The notes under the pieces are model-generated. The model was not told where the DNA came from. It did not search any database and was given only the letters and a program-made list of their open reading frames with translations. A stretch of DNA of 64,000 bases from JAFAYN01 sp963733105 (GTDB lineage: Bacteria; Gemmatimonadota; Gemmatimonadetes; Longimicrobiales; Longimicrobiaceae): the NCBI GenBank assembly GCA_963733105.1, contig CAVTCB010000005.1:682001-746000 (forward strand), given 5' to 3'. Shown here one piece after another: positions 16,672-23,728 of this stretch (position 1 is its first letter; each line of letters opens with the position of its first letter). Position numbers and translations under genes: made by a program.

Positions 16672-16702
16672 ATAAAGTTGTCGTAGTGGACACTTGGGCC
16701 AC
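16672..16702 (+). promoter_or_regulatory. AGTGGACA motif upstream of the short lipoprotein
   Basis: CTATAAAGTTGTCGTAGTGG then ACACTTGG lies 27-57 bp before the ATG at 16729. It carries the core AGTGGACA found before other members of the family. Confidence 0.45.
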
Positions 16703-16728
16703 TACCTCCCCCTCACCAGGAAGACACC

Positions 16729-16935
16729 ATGAAGAACCTGCGCGCGCTCCTTGTCGCCTGCGTCTTCGGCGCAGCCCTCGCCGCCTGCGGTGAATCCCCT
16801 GTGGTCGCACCGGAATCCCCACGCTTCGATAGCGGCTCCACTATCGGCGGTGGACACCGTGCCGACAGTACGGCCGCGACGGCTGTCGGAACTACCACTG
16901 AGCTAAGCGGGTCCACGATTGGCGGCGGCCACTAG
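16729..16935 (+). CDS. Short repeat-bearing lipoprotein, partner of the 16932 TPR gene
   Basis: The 68-residue product begins MKNLRALLVACVFGAALAAC (lipobox LAAC), continues GESPVVAPESPRFDSG, and has two glycine-rich units. The first is GSTIGGGHRADSTAAT. The last, SGSTIGGGH, ends at the stop codon. It is nearly identical at the N-terminus to the 15476 protein, so the two are recent duplicates. The stop TAG (16933-16935) overlaps the TPR gene's stop on the other strand (16932-16934) within the tetranucleotide CTAG. In size and layout it resembles a secreted propeptide gene beside its receptor. Function is not established. Confidence 0.85.
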   Translation: MKNLRALLVACVFGAALAACGESPVVAPESPRFDSGSTIGGGHRADSTAATAVGTTTELSGSTIGGGH

Positions 16936-18275
16936 GCGCTCCCGCCGGCGAAGCTGCCCTTCACCTCACTTATGATGGCTCCGGGTCGGTTCTGGCTCGG
17001 AGCTTTCCAGCTACGGAGTCTGGCCAAGAATCGACGGGTAAGCATCTCTCCACGTTCACGGTCTGGCAAAGTCAGCTCAGCAGGGGCTAGCCTCCGCTCC
17101 GTGATCTGTTCGAGCAGGCGCGTCGCAACTCTCTCTTCACTCGCGTCCTGCCGAATCCGGGCGATTTCCTGGGCTTGAGTCGCAAATTGCTCAGCCTGGT
17201 ACCAGTCGTTGAAGGTCCAGGCCCCTTCGGCAAGACCATTCAACGCAGAGGGGGCGTATTCCTGGTGGCTTTGAATGAGCTGCAGCACTTTCCGCTTTGC
17301 TTCATCATACCTGTCTTGCCGTCCTGAGCCTGCTGCCGCGCGGGCAAGAGTCCCCCAGACCACAGTCTGTATCGTTGGCCGCTGAATCTGGCCGACTGTC
17401 ATGTCGAGCAGCGGAAGTGCTACCGAAAAGAGCTGCCGCCTTACTAAAAGGAATGCCCAATCGTGAGCTAAAGCAGGGAGTTGTGGATCGTGGATTGGGT
17501 AATTTTCCAGCGCCAGTCGGGCGTATCGCTCGCCTCGATCATACATGCCAGTCTCTGCCACCAAGCCAAGCAGATAGTGATGAGCGACGGCCGCTTGCCG
17601 CAGCCGCCCCGTCCGGGCTGCCCGGATAGCCGCGCGCTCGTACAGAACACGGGCTTTCTCGTATCGACCCATGTGCTTCATCAGCGCGCCGTACTCAGTC
17701 AATGACCGGATTACCTCCTGACGGTCCCTCGCGCGCACGGCCAACCCGAAAGCACGGTCGTACCACGCTGCCGAGCGTTCCACCAGTTCATTCCCGGCGA
17801 CCCTGCGGCACATCCAGCCCGCGTCGATGGCCCAGGTGGGATTGGTGGGCTCAGCCGCCGCAGCAGCCTCGGAGAAGTACATCGCCACACTGAAAAGCCC
17901 CTGCGCGTCCGCCCATTGATACACCTGGTTGCACGCCTCCGCGAGCTGCTTCCCGTCCGCCCGCTCCGGCGCCCGCAGCAACGCGGTGAACACCCCCACG
18001 GCCTCGATCAGCTCCGGTGCCTGCACCCCCGCCGCGGCCATGAGGGCGCGCACCTCCGCCGTCACCGGGAGGAACAGGTCCTTCCGCCGCTCCGGCTCCG
18101 TCTCCGACCACAGCCGCACCCGGCGCAGCGCCTTCCACAGCACCAGCCCCAGCTCTCCCCCCACCTTCTCCAGGGCGTCCGCCTCCCCGTTCCAGACCGG
18201 CGGCTTCGGAGCCGGCTCGATGATGCGGAGGCGCTTGGATCTCCGGGGCGCGGTCTTCACCTGTGCTTGGCCCAT
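16932..18275 (-). CDS. TPR-repeat protein, candidate receptor/regulator of the lipoprotein module
   Basis: The 447-residue protein starts MGQAQVKTAPRRSKRL and has no signal peptide. The family signature ELGLVLWKALRRVRLW is at residues 41-56, and APELIEAVGVFTALLRAPER at 86-105. From about 110 to 290 it is a series of TPR-type helix pairs (for example AAWYDRAFGLAVRARDRQEV and ARVLYERAAIRAARTGRLRQ). A further helical block carries VVWGTLARAAAGSGRQDRYD at 305-324. There is no recognisable helix-turn-helix or catalytic motif. The closest match in the window is the protein at 54532. All-helical TPR proteins next to short exported peptides are known in the RRNPP family (Rap, PlcR, NprR); membership here is only an analogy. 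It is convergent with the lipoprotein at 16729. Confidence 0.85.
   Translation of the reverse strand: MGQAQVKTAPRRSKRLRIIEPAPKPPVWNGEADALEKVGGELGLVLWKALRRVRLWSETEPERRKDLFLPVTAEVRALMAAAGVQAPELIEAVGVFTALLRAPERADGKQLAEACNQVYQWADAQGLFSVAMYFSEAAAAAEPTNPTWAIDAGWMCRRVAGNELVERSAAWYDRAFGLAVRARDRQEVIRSLTEYGALMKHMGRYEKARVLYERAAIRAARTGRLRQAAVAHHYLLGLVAETGMYDRGERYARLALENYPIHDPQLPALAHDWAFLLVRRQLFSVALPLLDMTVGQIQRPTIQTVVWGTLARAAAGSGRQDRYDEAKRKVLQLIQSHQEYAPSALNGLAEGAWTFNDWYQAEQFATQAQEIARIRQDASEERVATRLLEQITERRLAPAELTLPDRERGEMLTRRFLARLRSWKAPSQNRPGAIISEVKGSFAGGSA
16978..17003 (+). terminator. Lipoprotein terminator embedded in the TPR gene
   Basis: GCTCCGGGTC pairs with GGCTCGGAGC (two G-T wobbles) across GGTTCT and is followed by TTTCC. 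It lies 43 bp past the lipoprotein stop, within the C-terminal codons of the opposing TPR gene. The copies at 2378 and 54555 are placed the same way. Confidence 0.55.
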
Positions 18276-18373
18276 GACGATGTGCGTGTGAGAGTGGACG
18301 CCGGAGCGGGCGGTCGAATGTTACCCGTCAGGATAATACCCCCACACGGCACACACCACACCGCGAACCGGCC

Positions 18374-18402
18374 CGAAAGTGGACGTTAGTGGACGAAGTT
18401 GA
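18374..18402. promoter_or_regulatory. Triple AGTGGACG/AGTTGACA motif upstream of the 18275 TPR gene
   Basis: GAAAGTGGACGTTAGTGGAC then GAAGTTGACACCACCCCACC holds three related octamers about 10-12 bp apart. The block AGTTGACACCACCCCACCC closely matches AGTGGACACCACGCCACCC upstream of the TPR gene at 55884. It lies about 100 bp upstream of the start. No other gene occupies 18276-18547. Confidence 0.5.
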
Positions 18403-18468
18403 CACCACCCCACCCTCGGAAGCGCCACTCTGTCCACGATCTGCCGGTACATGGCGCCAAAGAAACGT

Positions 18469-18498
18469 GTGGGGCCCGCCAACAGTGGCGAGCCCCAC
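18469..18498 (-). terminator. Terminator of the minus-strand alpha/beta hydrolase
   Basis: On the minus strand GTGGGGCTCGCCA pairs with TGGCGGGCCCCAC (13 bp, one wobble) across CTGT and is followed by ACGTTTCTTT. Confidence 0.8.
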
Positions 18499-18547
18499 TT
18501 CCCGTCTTTTGCGGGAGAAAGTTCCCGGAAGAACGCCTTTCAGCCCC

Positions 18548-19522
18548 TCACGGCGCCGCCAGCCGCACCGCCTCCCGCGGCCACCCTCCCCGGAGGAACG
18601 CCTCCACCGCCGGGAAGAACACCTCCGGCCGCTCCGCGTGCGGGAAGTGGCCGCTGCGCTCCACCACCACCAGCCGGCTCTCCGGGAGCGCCGCCGCCCA
18701 CTCGCGCGATCCCTCCACCGGGAGCGGGTCGTGCTCCCCGTGGACGATCAGCACCGGCACCCGCACCGACCCCGCCGCCTTGCGCCAGTCCCACCCCGTC
18801 AGCGGGATCATCGTGTAGAACGAGACCAGGTTGTCCAGGCTCTCCGGCGGTCCCGCGCACGGGTTCCCGCGGACCACGCTCGCGTCGCGCGGCTCCGCCA
18901 GGTACCCGCGGATGAAGATCGCCCACTTCGCCCGGCACGCCGCCGCCGGGTCCGGCGCGCGGTTCTCCGCGGCCCGCGCCTCCACGTACCGCGCCCGCGT
19001 CGAGTCGTCCATCCAGTTCCTCAGGCTCGTGCTGAACCGGTCCATGTACGGGTCCTCCCGCGGCGGGAGCGGGTCCACCAGGAGCATCCGCTCCACCCGG
19101 TCCGGGTGCGCCAGCGCGTAGTGCACCGCCAGCCCGCCCCCCCAGGAGTGACCCGCCACCGTCAGGCGCTCCAGCCCGAAGTGGCGGCGCACCGCCTCCA
19201 GGTCCGCCACGTGGTGCCGCAGGCTGATCCGCTTCTCCCCCGTCACCGCCGTCGAGTGCCCCGCGCCCCGCTGGTCGTAGTAGATCACCACGCGCCCCCG
19301 GGCCAGCGGCCCCAGGTCCGGCCACAGCGACTCCCCCGTGAGCCCCGGCCCCCCGTGCAGCACCACCAGCGTGTCGCGCCCCGAGCCCTCCACCCGGAAG
19401 GCCAGGCGCACGCTGTCCTCCGTCGCCACGAAGCCCGTGCGCGGCGCGGGAGCGGAGGCGGGCGCCGGGGGAGCGCACCCCGCGGCGAGCAGGGCGAGGA
19501 CGAGCGGAAGGACGAGGCGCAT
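18548..19522 (-). CDS. Alpha/beta hydrolase lipoprotein, proline-iminopeptidase-like
   Basis: The 324-residue protein starts MRLVLPLVLALLAAGCAPPA, a lipoprotein signal, so it acts in the periplasm or at the outer membrane. The fold motifs are VVLHGGPGLTG (oxyanion HGGPG), YYDQRGAGHS, the nucleophile elbow GHSWGGG, the acid in VPVLIVHGEHDPL, and the catalytic His in ERSGHFPHAERP. HGGPG and GHSWGG are typical of S33 proline iminopeptidases. Four Cys (two after position 200) could form a disulfide. Substrate is uncertain: N-terminal Pro peptides are likely but esters or lactones are possible. It may be co-transcribed with the TonB-plug-like gene 53 bp upstream. Confidence 0.85.
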   Translation of the reverse strand: MRLVLPLVLALLAAGCAPPAPASAPAPRTGFVATEDSVRLAFRVEGSGRDTLVVLHGGPGLTGESLWPDLGPLARGRVVIYYDQRGAGHSTAVTGEKRISLRHHVADLEAVRRHFGLERLTVAGHSWGGGLAVHYALAHPDRVERMLLVDPLPPREDPYMDRFSTSLRNWMDDSTRARYVEARAAENRAPDPAAACRAKWAIFIRGYLAEPRDASVVRGNPCAGPPESLDNLVSFYTMIPLTGWDWRKAAGSVRVPVLIVHGEHDPLPVEGSREWAAALPESRLVVVERSGHFPHAERPEVFFPAVEAFLRGGWPREAVRLAAP

Positions 19523-19575
19523 GCGGCAGGCTCCGGACGGGTTGAAGGAGGAACGAAGGAAAGGAAGAAGGACGC

Positions 19576-20313
19576 TCAGATCCGGGTCCACACCGCCACC
19601 ACCCCGCAGCTCGCCCCCGTCACCGAGTTGAACTCCGCCGGCACGGCCCCCGTGGTGTAGACCTCGATCCCCTCCACGTCCCCCGGACGGATCGTGTCCA
19701 CCTCGAAGCTCCCCGCGCGCTGGCCGTCCAGAAAGAACAGCAGCGGGCACCGCCCCCCCGGCGCGTTGCGCGGCTCCACCACCTGCACCCCCGACGTGGG
19801 GAAGGTCCTCACCACCAGCCCCGGCACCGACCGGAACAGGTCGCTCACCCGCACCGGCCGGCGCTTCTCGATGTCCTCGCGCTCCAGGAACCAGCCGCTC
19901 CCGCGCCGCCCGCTCCGCTCGCGGAACCCCAGCAGGCGCGGGTCCTCCCGGCGGCGCGCCGTCACCGTGATCCCCTCCACCGCCACCGCCGCGCGGGTCA
20001 CCACCAGGTCCATCTCGAAGTCGCGCTCCCCCACCACGAACGGGTCCGTCCGCGAGGGCGCCGAGCCCGCCACCTGCGCCGCCAGCCGGTAGCGCCCCGG
20101 GCGCGGCGCCCGCACCTCGAAGCCGCCCGCCGAGTCGGACACCACCCGCGCCACCTCCCTCCCGCCCCGCGACTCCAGGAGCTGCACCGTCGCCCCCGCC
20201 ACCCCCCTCTCCCCCTCCTTCGCCAGCACCGTCCCGCGCACCGCCTGCGCGGACAGGGGCGCCGCCGCCAGGAGGAGGAGCGCTGCGAGGAAAGGGGTGC
20301 GCGTCCGGTGCAT
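19576..20313 (-). CDS. Secreted carboxypeptidase-regulatory-like plus TonB-plug-like protein
   Basis: The 245-residue protein has a cleavable signal peptide (MHRTRTPFLAALLLLAAAPLSAQA). A CarboxypepD_reg-like beta domain follows (VRGTVLAKEGERGVAGATVQL ... GGFEVRAPRPGRYRLAAQV, quoted in part). Residues 125-245 look like a TonB receptor plug (DIEKRRPVRVSDLFRSVPGL, LFFLDGQRA, VEGIEVYTTGAVPAEF). There is no beta-barrel, so it is not a full receptor. Stand-alone proteins of this type are common in Gemmatimonadota; their role is not known. A periplasmic or outer-membrane location follows from the signal peptide. Confidence 0.75.
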   Translation of the reverse strand: MHRTRTPFLAALLLLAAAPLSAQAVRGTVLAKEGERGVAGATVQLLESRGGREVARVVSDSAGGFEVRAPRPGRYRLAAQVAGSAPSRTDPFVVGERDFEMDLVVTRAAVAVEGITVTARRREDPRLLGFRERSGRRGSGWFLEREDIEKRRPVRVSDLFRSVPGLVVRTFPTSGVQVVEPRNAPGGRCPLLFFLDGQRAGSFEVDTIRPGDVEGIEVYTTGAVPAEFNSVTGASCGVVAVWTRI

Positions 20314-20479
20314 GGGGGGGCTCCACGAAGAGAGGGAAGGGAAGAGACGGAGGGGCCGCCGCTCAAGGCTAAGCGTCCCCCCGCCCGCGAACAAGAACCA
20401 CGCGCGCGGGCGGGCTCCTTGCAGGGCGGAGCGCCCATCGTCCGCAACCCCCGTGAAGGAGAGAAAGGAGAGAAGCGCC

Positions 20480-21794
20480 ATGTCCAACCCGCTCGTCGAC
20501 CGCATCCGCGAGGTCCACCACCCCCTCCGCGACGCCGACGACCTGGACCCGCTCATGGAGTGCATCGGCGACGCCCGAGTCGTGCTGCTGGGCGAGGCCT
20601 CGCACGGCACCGCCGAGTACTACACCTGGCGGCACGCGCATCAGCCGAGCGGCTGATCGCGCGAGAAGGGCTTCTCGCTTCATCGCCGTCGAGGGCGACT
20701 GGCCCGACTGCTACCGCGTCAACCGCTACGTCAAGGGGTGGCGCGACTCCGGCGACCAGCGCCCGCGAGGTGCTGCACGCCTTCGACCGCTGGCCGACCT
20801 GGATGTGGGCCAACGAGGAGGTCGTCGAGCTCGCCGAGTGGCTGCGCGGGCACAACGACGCGCCAGCCCGAGGAGCGGAAGGTCGGCTTCTACGGGCTGG
20901 ACGTGTACAGCCTCTGGGACTCGCTGGACGCCGTGCATGGGCTACCTGCAGCGCGTCGACCCCGAGGCCGCCCGGCGGGCGCGCGGCCGCTACGCCTGCT
21001 TCGACCCCTACGGCGAGGACGTGCAGGAGTACGCCCTGGCCACCGCCCTGGTCCCCACCTCCTGCGAGGAGGAAGTCGTCGCCCTGCTCATGGACCTCCG
21101 CCGCAAGGCCCCCGAGTACCGCGAAGACGGGCGCGAAGCCCACTTCAACGCCGAGCAGAACGCCCTCGTCGTCGCGCAACGCCGAGCCGTACTACCGCAC
21201 CATGGTGCGCGGCGGGCCCGAGTCGTGGAACGTCCGCGACCCCACATGATCGAGACCCTCGAGCCGGCTCCTGGCCCACCACGGGCCCGAGTCGAAGGCG
21301 ATCGTCTGGGAGCACAACACCCACATCGGCGACGCGCGGGCCACCGACATGGCCGACGACGGGGATGGTCAACGTCGGCCAGCTCGCCCGGCAGGAGTGG
21401 GGCGACGACCAGGTGGTGCTGGTCGGCTTCGGCTCGCACCGGGGGAGCGTCGATCGCCGGCGCGGAGTGGGGCGCGCCCATGGAGCGCATGCCCGTGCCG
21501 CCCGCGCGCGAGGGGAGCTGGGAAGCGCTCCTGCACGAGGCCGGCGCCGAGGACCGGCTGGTGCTCACCGGCGAGCTGGGGGAGGTGGAGGAGGCCGGCG
21601 AGGCGCTGGGGCACCGGGCCATCGGCGTCGTGTACGACCCGCGCTCCGAGCGGTTCGGCAACTACGTCCCCACCGTGCTCCCGTACCGGTACGACGCGCT
21701 CCTGTACGTGGACGAGACGCGGGCTTTGCGTCCTCTGCACATGGAGGTTCGGACCGACGGCGAGGCTCCGGAGACGTATCCGAGCGGGATCTAA
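20480..21794 (+). pseudogene. Erythromycin-esterase-family protein with about a dozen frameshifts
   Basis: The start MSNPLVDRIREVHHPLRDADDL and GDARVVLLGEASHGTAEYYTW carry the GExSHG motif of the EreA/ChaN-like esterase family. After that the frame breaks repeatedly, yet the expected sequence continues in other frames: FIAVEGDWPDCYRVNRYVKG, AREVLHAFDRWPTWMWANEE, KVGFYGLDVYSLWDSLDA, YLQRVDPEAARRARGRYACF, IVWEHNTHIGDARATDMADD, VNVGQLARQEWGDDQVVLVG, and PMERMPVPPAREGSWEALLH to the TAA at 21794. Eleven +1 events and one -1 (near 21241) are needed. Repaired length is about 434 residues, normal for the family. Amino-acid content is otherwise well kept, so either decay is very recent or this stretch is poorly sequenced. 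Confidence 0.85.
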
Positions 21795-21813
21795 GGGGCG
21801 TTTTCGGTGCTTT

Positions 21814-21964
21814 GGGGCCGCTCCGGAGCCCGGCCAAACAGCGGCCGGTCTCCTGCGCGGGGGCGGTGAGCCTCGCAAACCGCGCGAGTCTCCCCGCCCC
21901 GGAGGGAGCCCCGCCAAACTGCCGGCGGGTCTCCCTCCGTTACGGATCATAGGGGTACTGCAAC
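21814..21964 (+). repeat. Triple-hairpin dispersed element, copy 1
   Basis: Three hairpins in a row share the frame GAG-stem-AAAC-stem-GTCTC: CCGGCC/GGCCGG, CTCGC/GCGAG and CCCGCC/GGCGGG. A conserved tail GGATCATAGGGGTACTG follows. Three further copies are at 29106, 40828 and 53154. Confidence 0.8.
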
Positions 21965-21965
21965 G

Positions 21966-22092
21966 GCGGGCCCCCACCCCCCGGCCCCCTCCCCCGCAAG
22001 CGGGAGAGGGGGTGACGCATTCCCGGGGGATTGGTGCGCGTCGGTACCCCCCACCCCCGGCCCCTCCCCCACAAGGGGGGAGGGGAGAACAA
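21966..22092. repeat. Two adjacent REP-like palindromes
   Basis: CCCCTCCCCCGCAAGCGGGAG-type and CCCCTCCCCCACAAGGGGGG-type G/C palindromes stand side by side. I see no coding sequence between 21795 and 22291. Confidence 0.7.
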
Positions 22093-22138
22093 CGGGGGCC
22101 GGCCGACGGGAGCGCGGAGCGCGCGGGCGAAGCCCGCC

Positions 22139-22190
22139 AGTCCGCGAAGGCGGACTTCGTGCCGTCGTTGCAGCGAATTCATTCGCCCGG
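22139..22190. repeat. AGTCCGC-hairpin dispersed element, copy 1
   Basis: AGTCCGC-GAAG-GCGGACT is followed by TTCGTGCCGTCGTTGCAGCG then AATTCATTCGCCCGG. An almost identical 52-bp element is at 56825-56877. Confidence 0.7.
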
Positions 22191-22291
22191 CGGTGCATCG
22201 GCCCGGGGCCATGTCGAGAACCCGGCGGCGGCTCCGACTCAGGGGTGAAGGACCCACGACGGGTCCCGCCACCCCGAGCCCGGAGAGCCAC

Positions 22292-22399
22292 ATGTCCACG
22301 CCCCACGACCTCGGCCCCGCCTGGTACCCGGTCGCCCTCGCCGTCCTCGCGTACCCCACCGTCCGGCTCGGCGCCGCGTGGCACGAGCGGCGCGCGTGA
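22292..22399 (+). CDS. Small hypothetical membrane protein, 35 aa
   Basis: GGAGAGCCAC precedes the ATG, and the peptide MSTPHDLGPAWYPVALAVLA continues YPTVRLGAAWHERRA, with one possible membrane segment in the middle. It ends 32 bp before the VOC gene, whose own ribosome site (GGAGGATCGTCCC) lies in the gap. It looks translated because of its clear ribosome site and codon bias, but I know no homologue. Function unknown. Confidence 0.4.
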   Translation: MSTPHDLGPAWYPVALAVLAYPTVRLGAAWHERRA

Positions 22400-22431
22400 A
22401 CCCCACCCACTCCCACCCGGAGGATCGTCCC

Positions 22432-22899
22432 ATGCCCGACATCAAGGCCTGTCTGTGGTTCCAGTCCGAAGCCGAGGAAGCCGCGGCCTTCTACGTCTCG
22501 CTCTTCCCCAGCTCCAGCCTCGGGAGCGTCATGCGCGGTGCTCCCGGGAGCCCGGCCTTCGCCGTCGACTTCGTGCTCGACGGCCGGCCCTTCCTCGCGC
22601 TGAACGGCCGCCGGGAGCCGGGGTTCACCGACGCCTGCTCGCTCGTGGTGACCTGCGAGACGCAGGCGGACATCGACCGCTTCTGGGACGCCCTTTCGCA
22701 GGGCGGCGAGGAAGGACCGTGCGGGTGGCTCACGGACCGCTTCGGCGTGTCCTGGCAGGTCGTGCCGCGCTCCATGGGCGCGCTCCTCGGCGGCCCCGAC
22801 CCCGCGGCGGCGGGACGGGCCATGCAGGCCATGCTCGGCATGCGGAAGCTCGACGTCGCCGCGCTGGAGCGGGCGCGCGACGGCCACCCGGCCCCGTAG
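22432..22899 (+). CDS. VOC-superfamily protein, PhnB / 3-demethylubiquinone-methyltransferase-like
   Basis: The 155-residue protein begins MPDIKACLWFQSEAEEAAAFY with FPSSSLGSV, FVLDGRPFLALNGRREPGF, SLVVTCETQADIDRFWDAL, CGWLTDRFGVSWQVVPRSM and a C-terminal MRKLDVAALERA helix. This is the PhnB-like vicinal-oxygen-chelate layout. Despite the old '3-demethylubiquinone methyltransferase' label the family is not a methyltransferase, and its substrate is mostly unknown. It is cytoplasmic. It is probably co-transcribed with the 35-residue ORF and is followed by a hairpin shared with the convergent sodC. Confidence 0.85.
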   Translation: MPDIKACLWFQSEAEEAAAFYVSLFPSSSLGSVMRGAPGSPAFAVDFVLDGRPFLALNGRREPGFTDACSLVVTCETQADIDRFWDALSQGGEEGPCGWLTDRFGVSWQVVPRSMGALLGGPDPAAAGRAMQAMLGMRKLDVAALERARDGHPAP

Positions 22900-22906
22900 C
22901 AAGGCG

Positions 22907-22981
22907 CGACGGGGCGGCGCCACCTCGGCGCCGCCCCGTCGTTTGCCTGCTGTCCCCTGTCCCCTGTCCCCTGTCCCCTCT
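22907..22981. repeat. Composite 3' element: 15-bp hairpin plus TGTCCCC heptamer array
   Basis: CGACGGGGCGGCGCC pairs perfectly with GGCGCCGCCCCGTCG (5-base loop), then GTTTGCCTGC, then four perfect TGTCCCC units at 22951-22978. It sits 5 bp past the sodC stop and after the VOC stop, so it may terminate both transcripts. Three related elements (29261, 46738, 56782) also abut the 3' end of minus-strand genes. Confidence 0.75.
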
Positions 22982-22985
22982 TCCT

Positions 22986-23531
22986 TCAGCTTCCTCCCGG
23001 GTTCACGATCGTCCCGCAGGCGATCCGCGCCCCCGAGTTCCCGGACGGGTCCGTGCGGTAGTCGTCCGCCGTGGCGTGCACCACCAGCGAGGTGCCGCCG
23101 GGCTTGAGCAGGGGGTTGGCCCCGCGCAGCGTCACCCCGCGGGCCACCGCCTCCAGCTCGCCGGTGCCGTTCGCCGCCACCGTCACGTTGGGGAGGTCGC
23201 CCAGGTGCGGGCCGGCGGGGTTCTCGGTGCCGTGCTGCCGCGACGTGGGGTTGTAGTGCGGGCCCGCGCTCGCGAAGTCCGGCGCGGCGCACTGGCCGTT
23301 CTGGTGGATGTGCACCCCGTGCGTCCCGGCGGGGAGCCCCCGCACGCTCAGGTTCACCCGCACCCCCCCCTCCGAGTCCGCCAGCACCGCGCTCCCCACC
23401 GGCTGGCCCTGCGCGTTCAGCAGCCGCACCGTCGCGGCGGGGTCGGCCGGCCCGCCCGCGTACTTGAGCGCCGGTCCGCACCCGGCCAGCACGAGGGCGA
23501 GGACCCCCGCACCCATTACCCTGTTCTTCAT
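22986..23531 (-). CDS. sodC: Cu/Zn superoxide dismutase lipoprotein
   Basis: The 181-residue protein starts MKNRVMGAGVLALVLAGC (lipobox LAGC), so it is anchored in the envelope and removes superoxide there. Copper and zinc ligands follow the family order: GVHIHQNGQC (H-x-H), GPHYNPTSRQHG, PHLGDLPN, and LVVHATADDYRTDPSGNSG with GARIACG. Cys in NGQC and IACG form the usual disulfide. Length is normal for a bacterial secreted form. It diverges from the M56/BlaI locus. The two dyads at 23631-23695 lie 100-165 bp upstream and could also affect this promoter. Confidence 0.93.
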   Translation of the reverse strand: MKNRVMGAGVLALVLAGCGPALKYAGGPADPAATVRLLNAQGQPVGSAVLADSEGGVRVNLSVRGLPAGTHGVHIHQNGQCAAPDFASAGPHYNPTSRQHGTENPAGPHLGDLPNVTVAANGTGELEAVARGVTLRGANPLLKPGGTSLVVHATADDYRTDPSGNSGARIACGTIVNPGGS

Positions 23532-23630
23532 TCGTTCTCCACGGTTCAGGTTCGAGACGGCGCCGCCGTCCGCGAGGGAGGCGCCCCGGCCGGTCCCGCC
23601 GCAAGACCCGTGCAGCCGCCCTCCCGAGCA

Positions 23631-23695
23631 TCAACTAAAAAAATAGTTGACACGACGGCAGGCGCGCGTTACCATCTACTAGAAGCGTAGTAGAT
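23631..23695 (+). promoter_or_regulatory. Promoter with two BlaI-type operators before the M56/BlaI locus
   Basis: TCAACTA-N6-TAGTTGA (23631-23650) and ATCTACTA-N6-TAGTAGAT (23674-23695) are perfect inverted repeats sharing ACTA-N6-TAGT. Between them TTGACA (23647-23652), 17 bp, TACCAT (23670-23675) reads as a sigma-70 promoter. One dyad overlaps the -35 box and the other overlaps the -10 box and the start region. BlaI/MecI repressors bind ACTACA/TGTAGT-like dyads over promoters, which fits this layout. Confidence 0.75.
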
Positions 23696-23728
23696 CACCC
23701 CGCACGGACGGGAAAGGAGGGGGGCGCG

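Noticed and set aside
22951..22980. CRISPR-like array
   Set aside because: Units are contiguous 7-mers with no spacers and no cas genes nearby.
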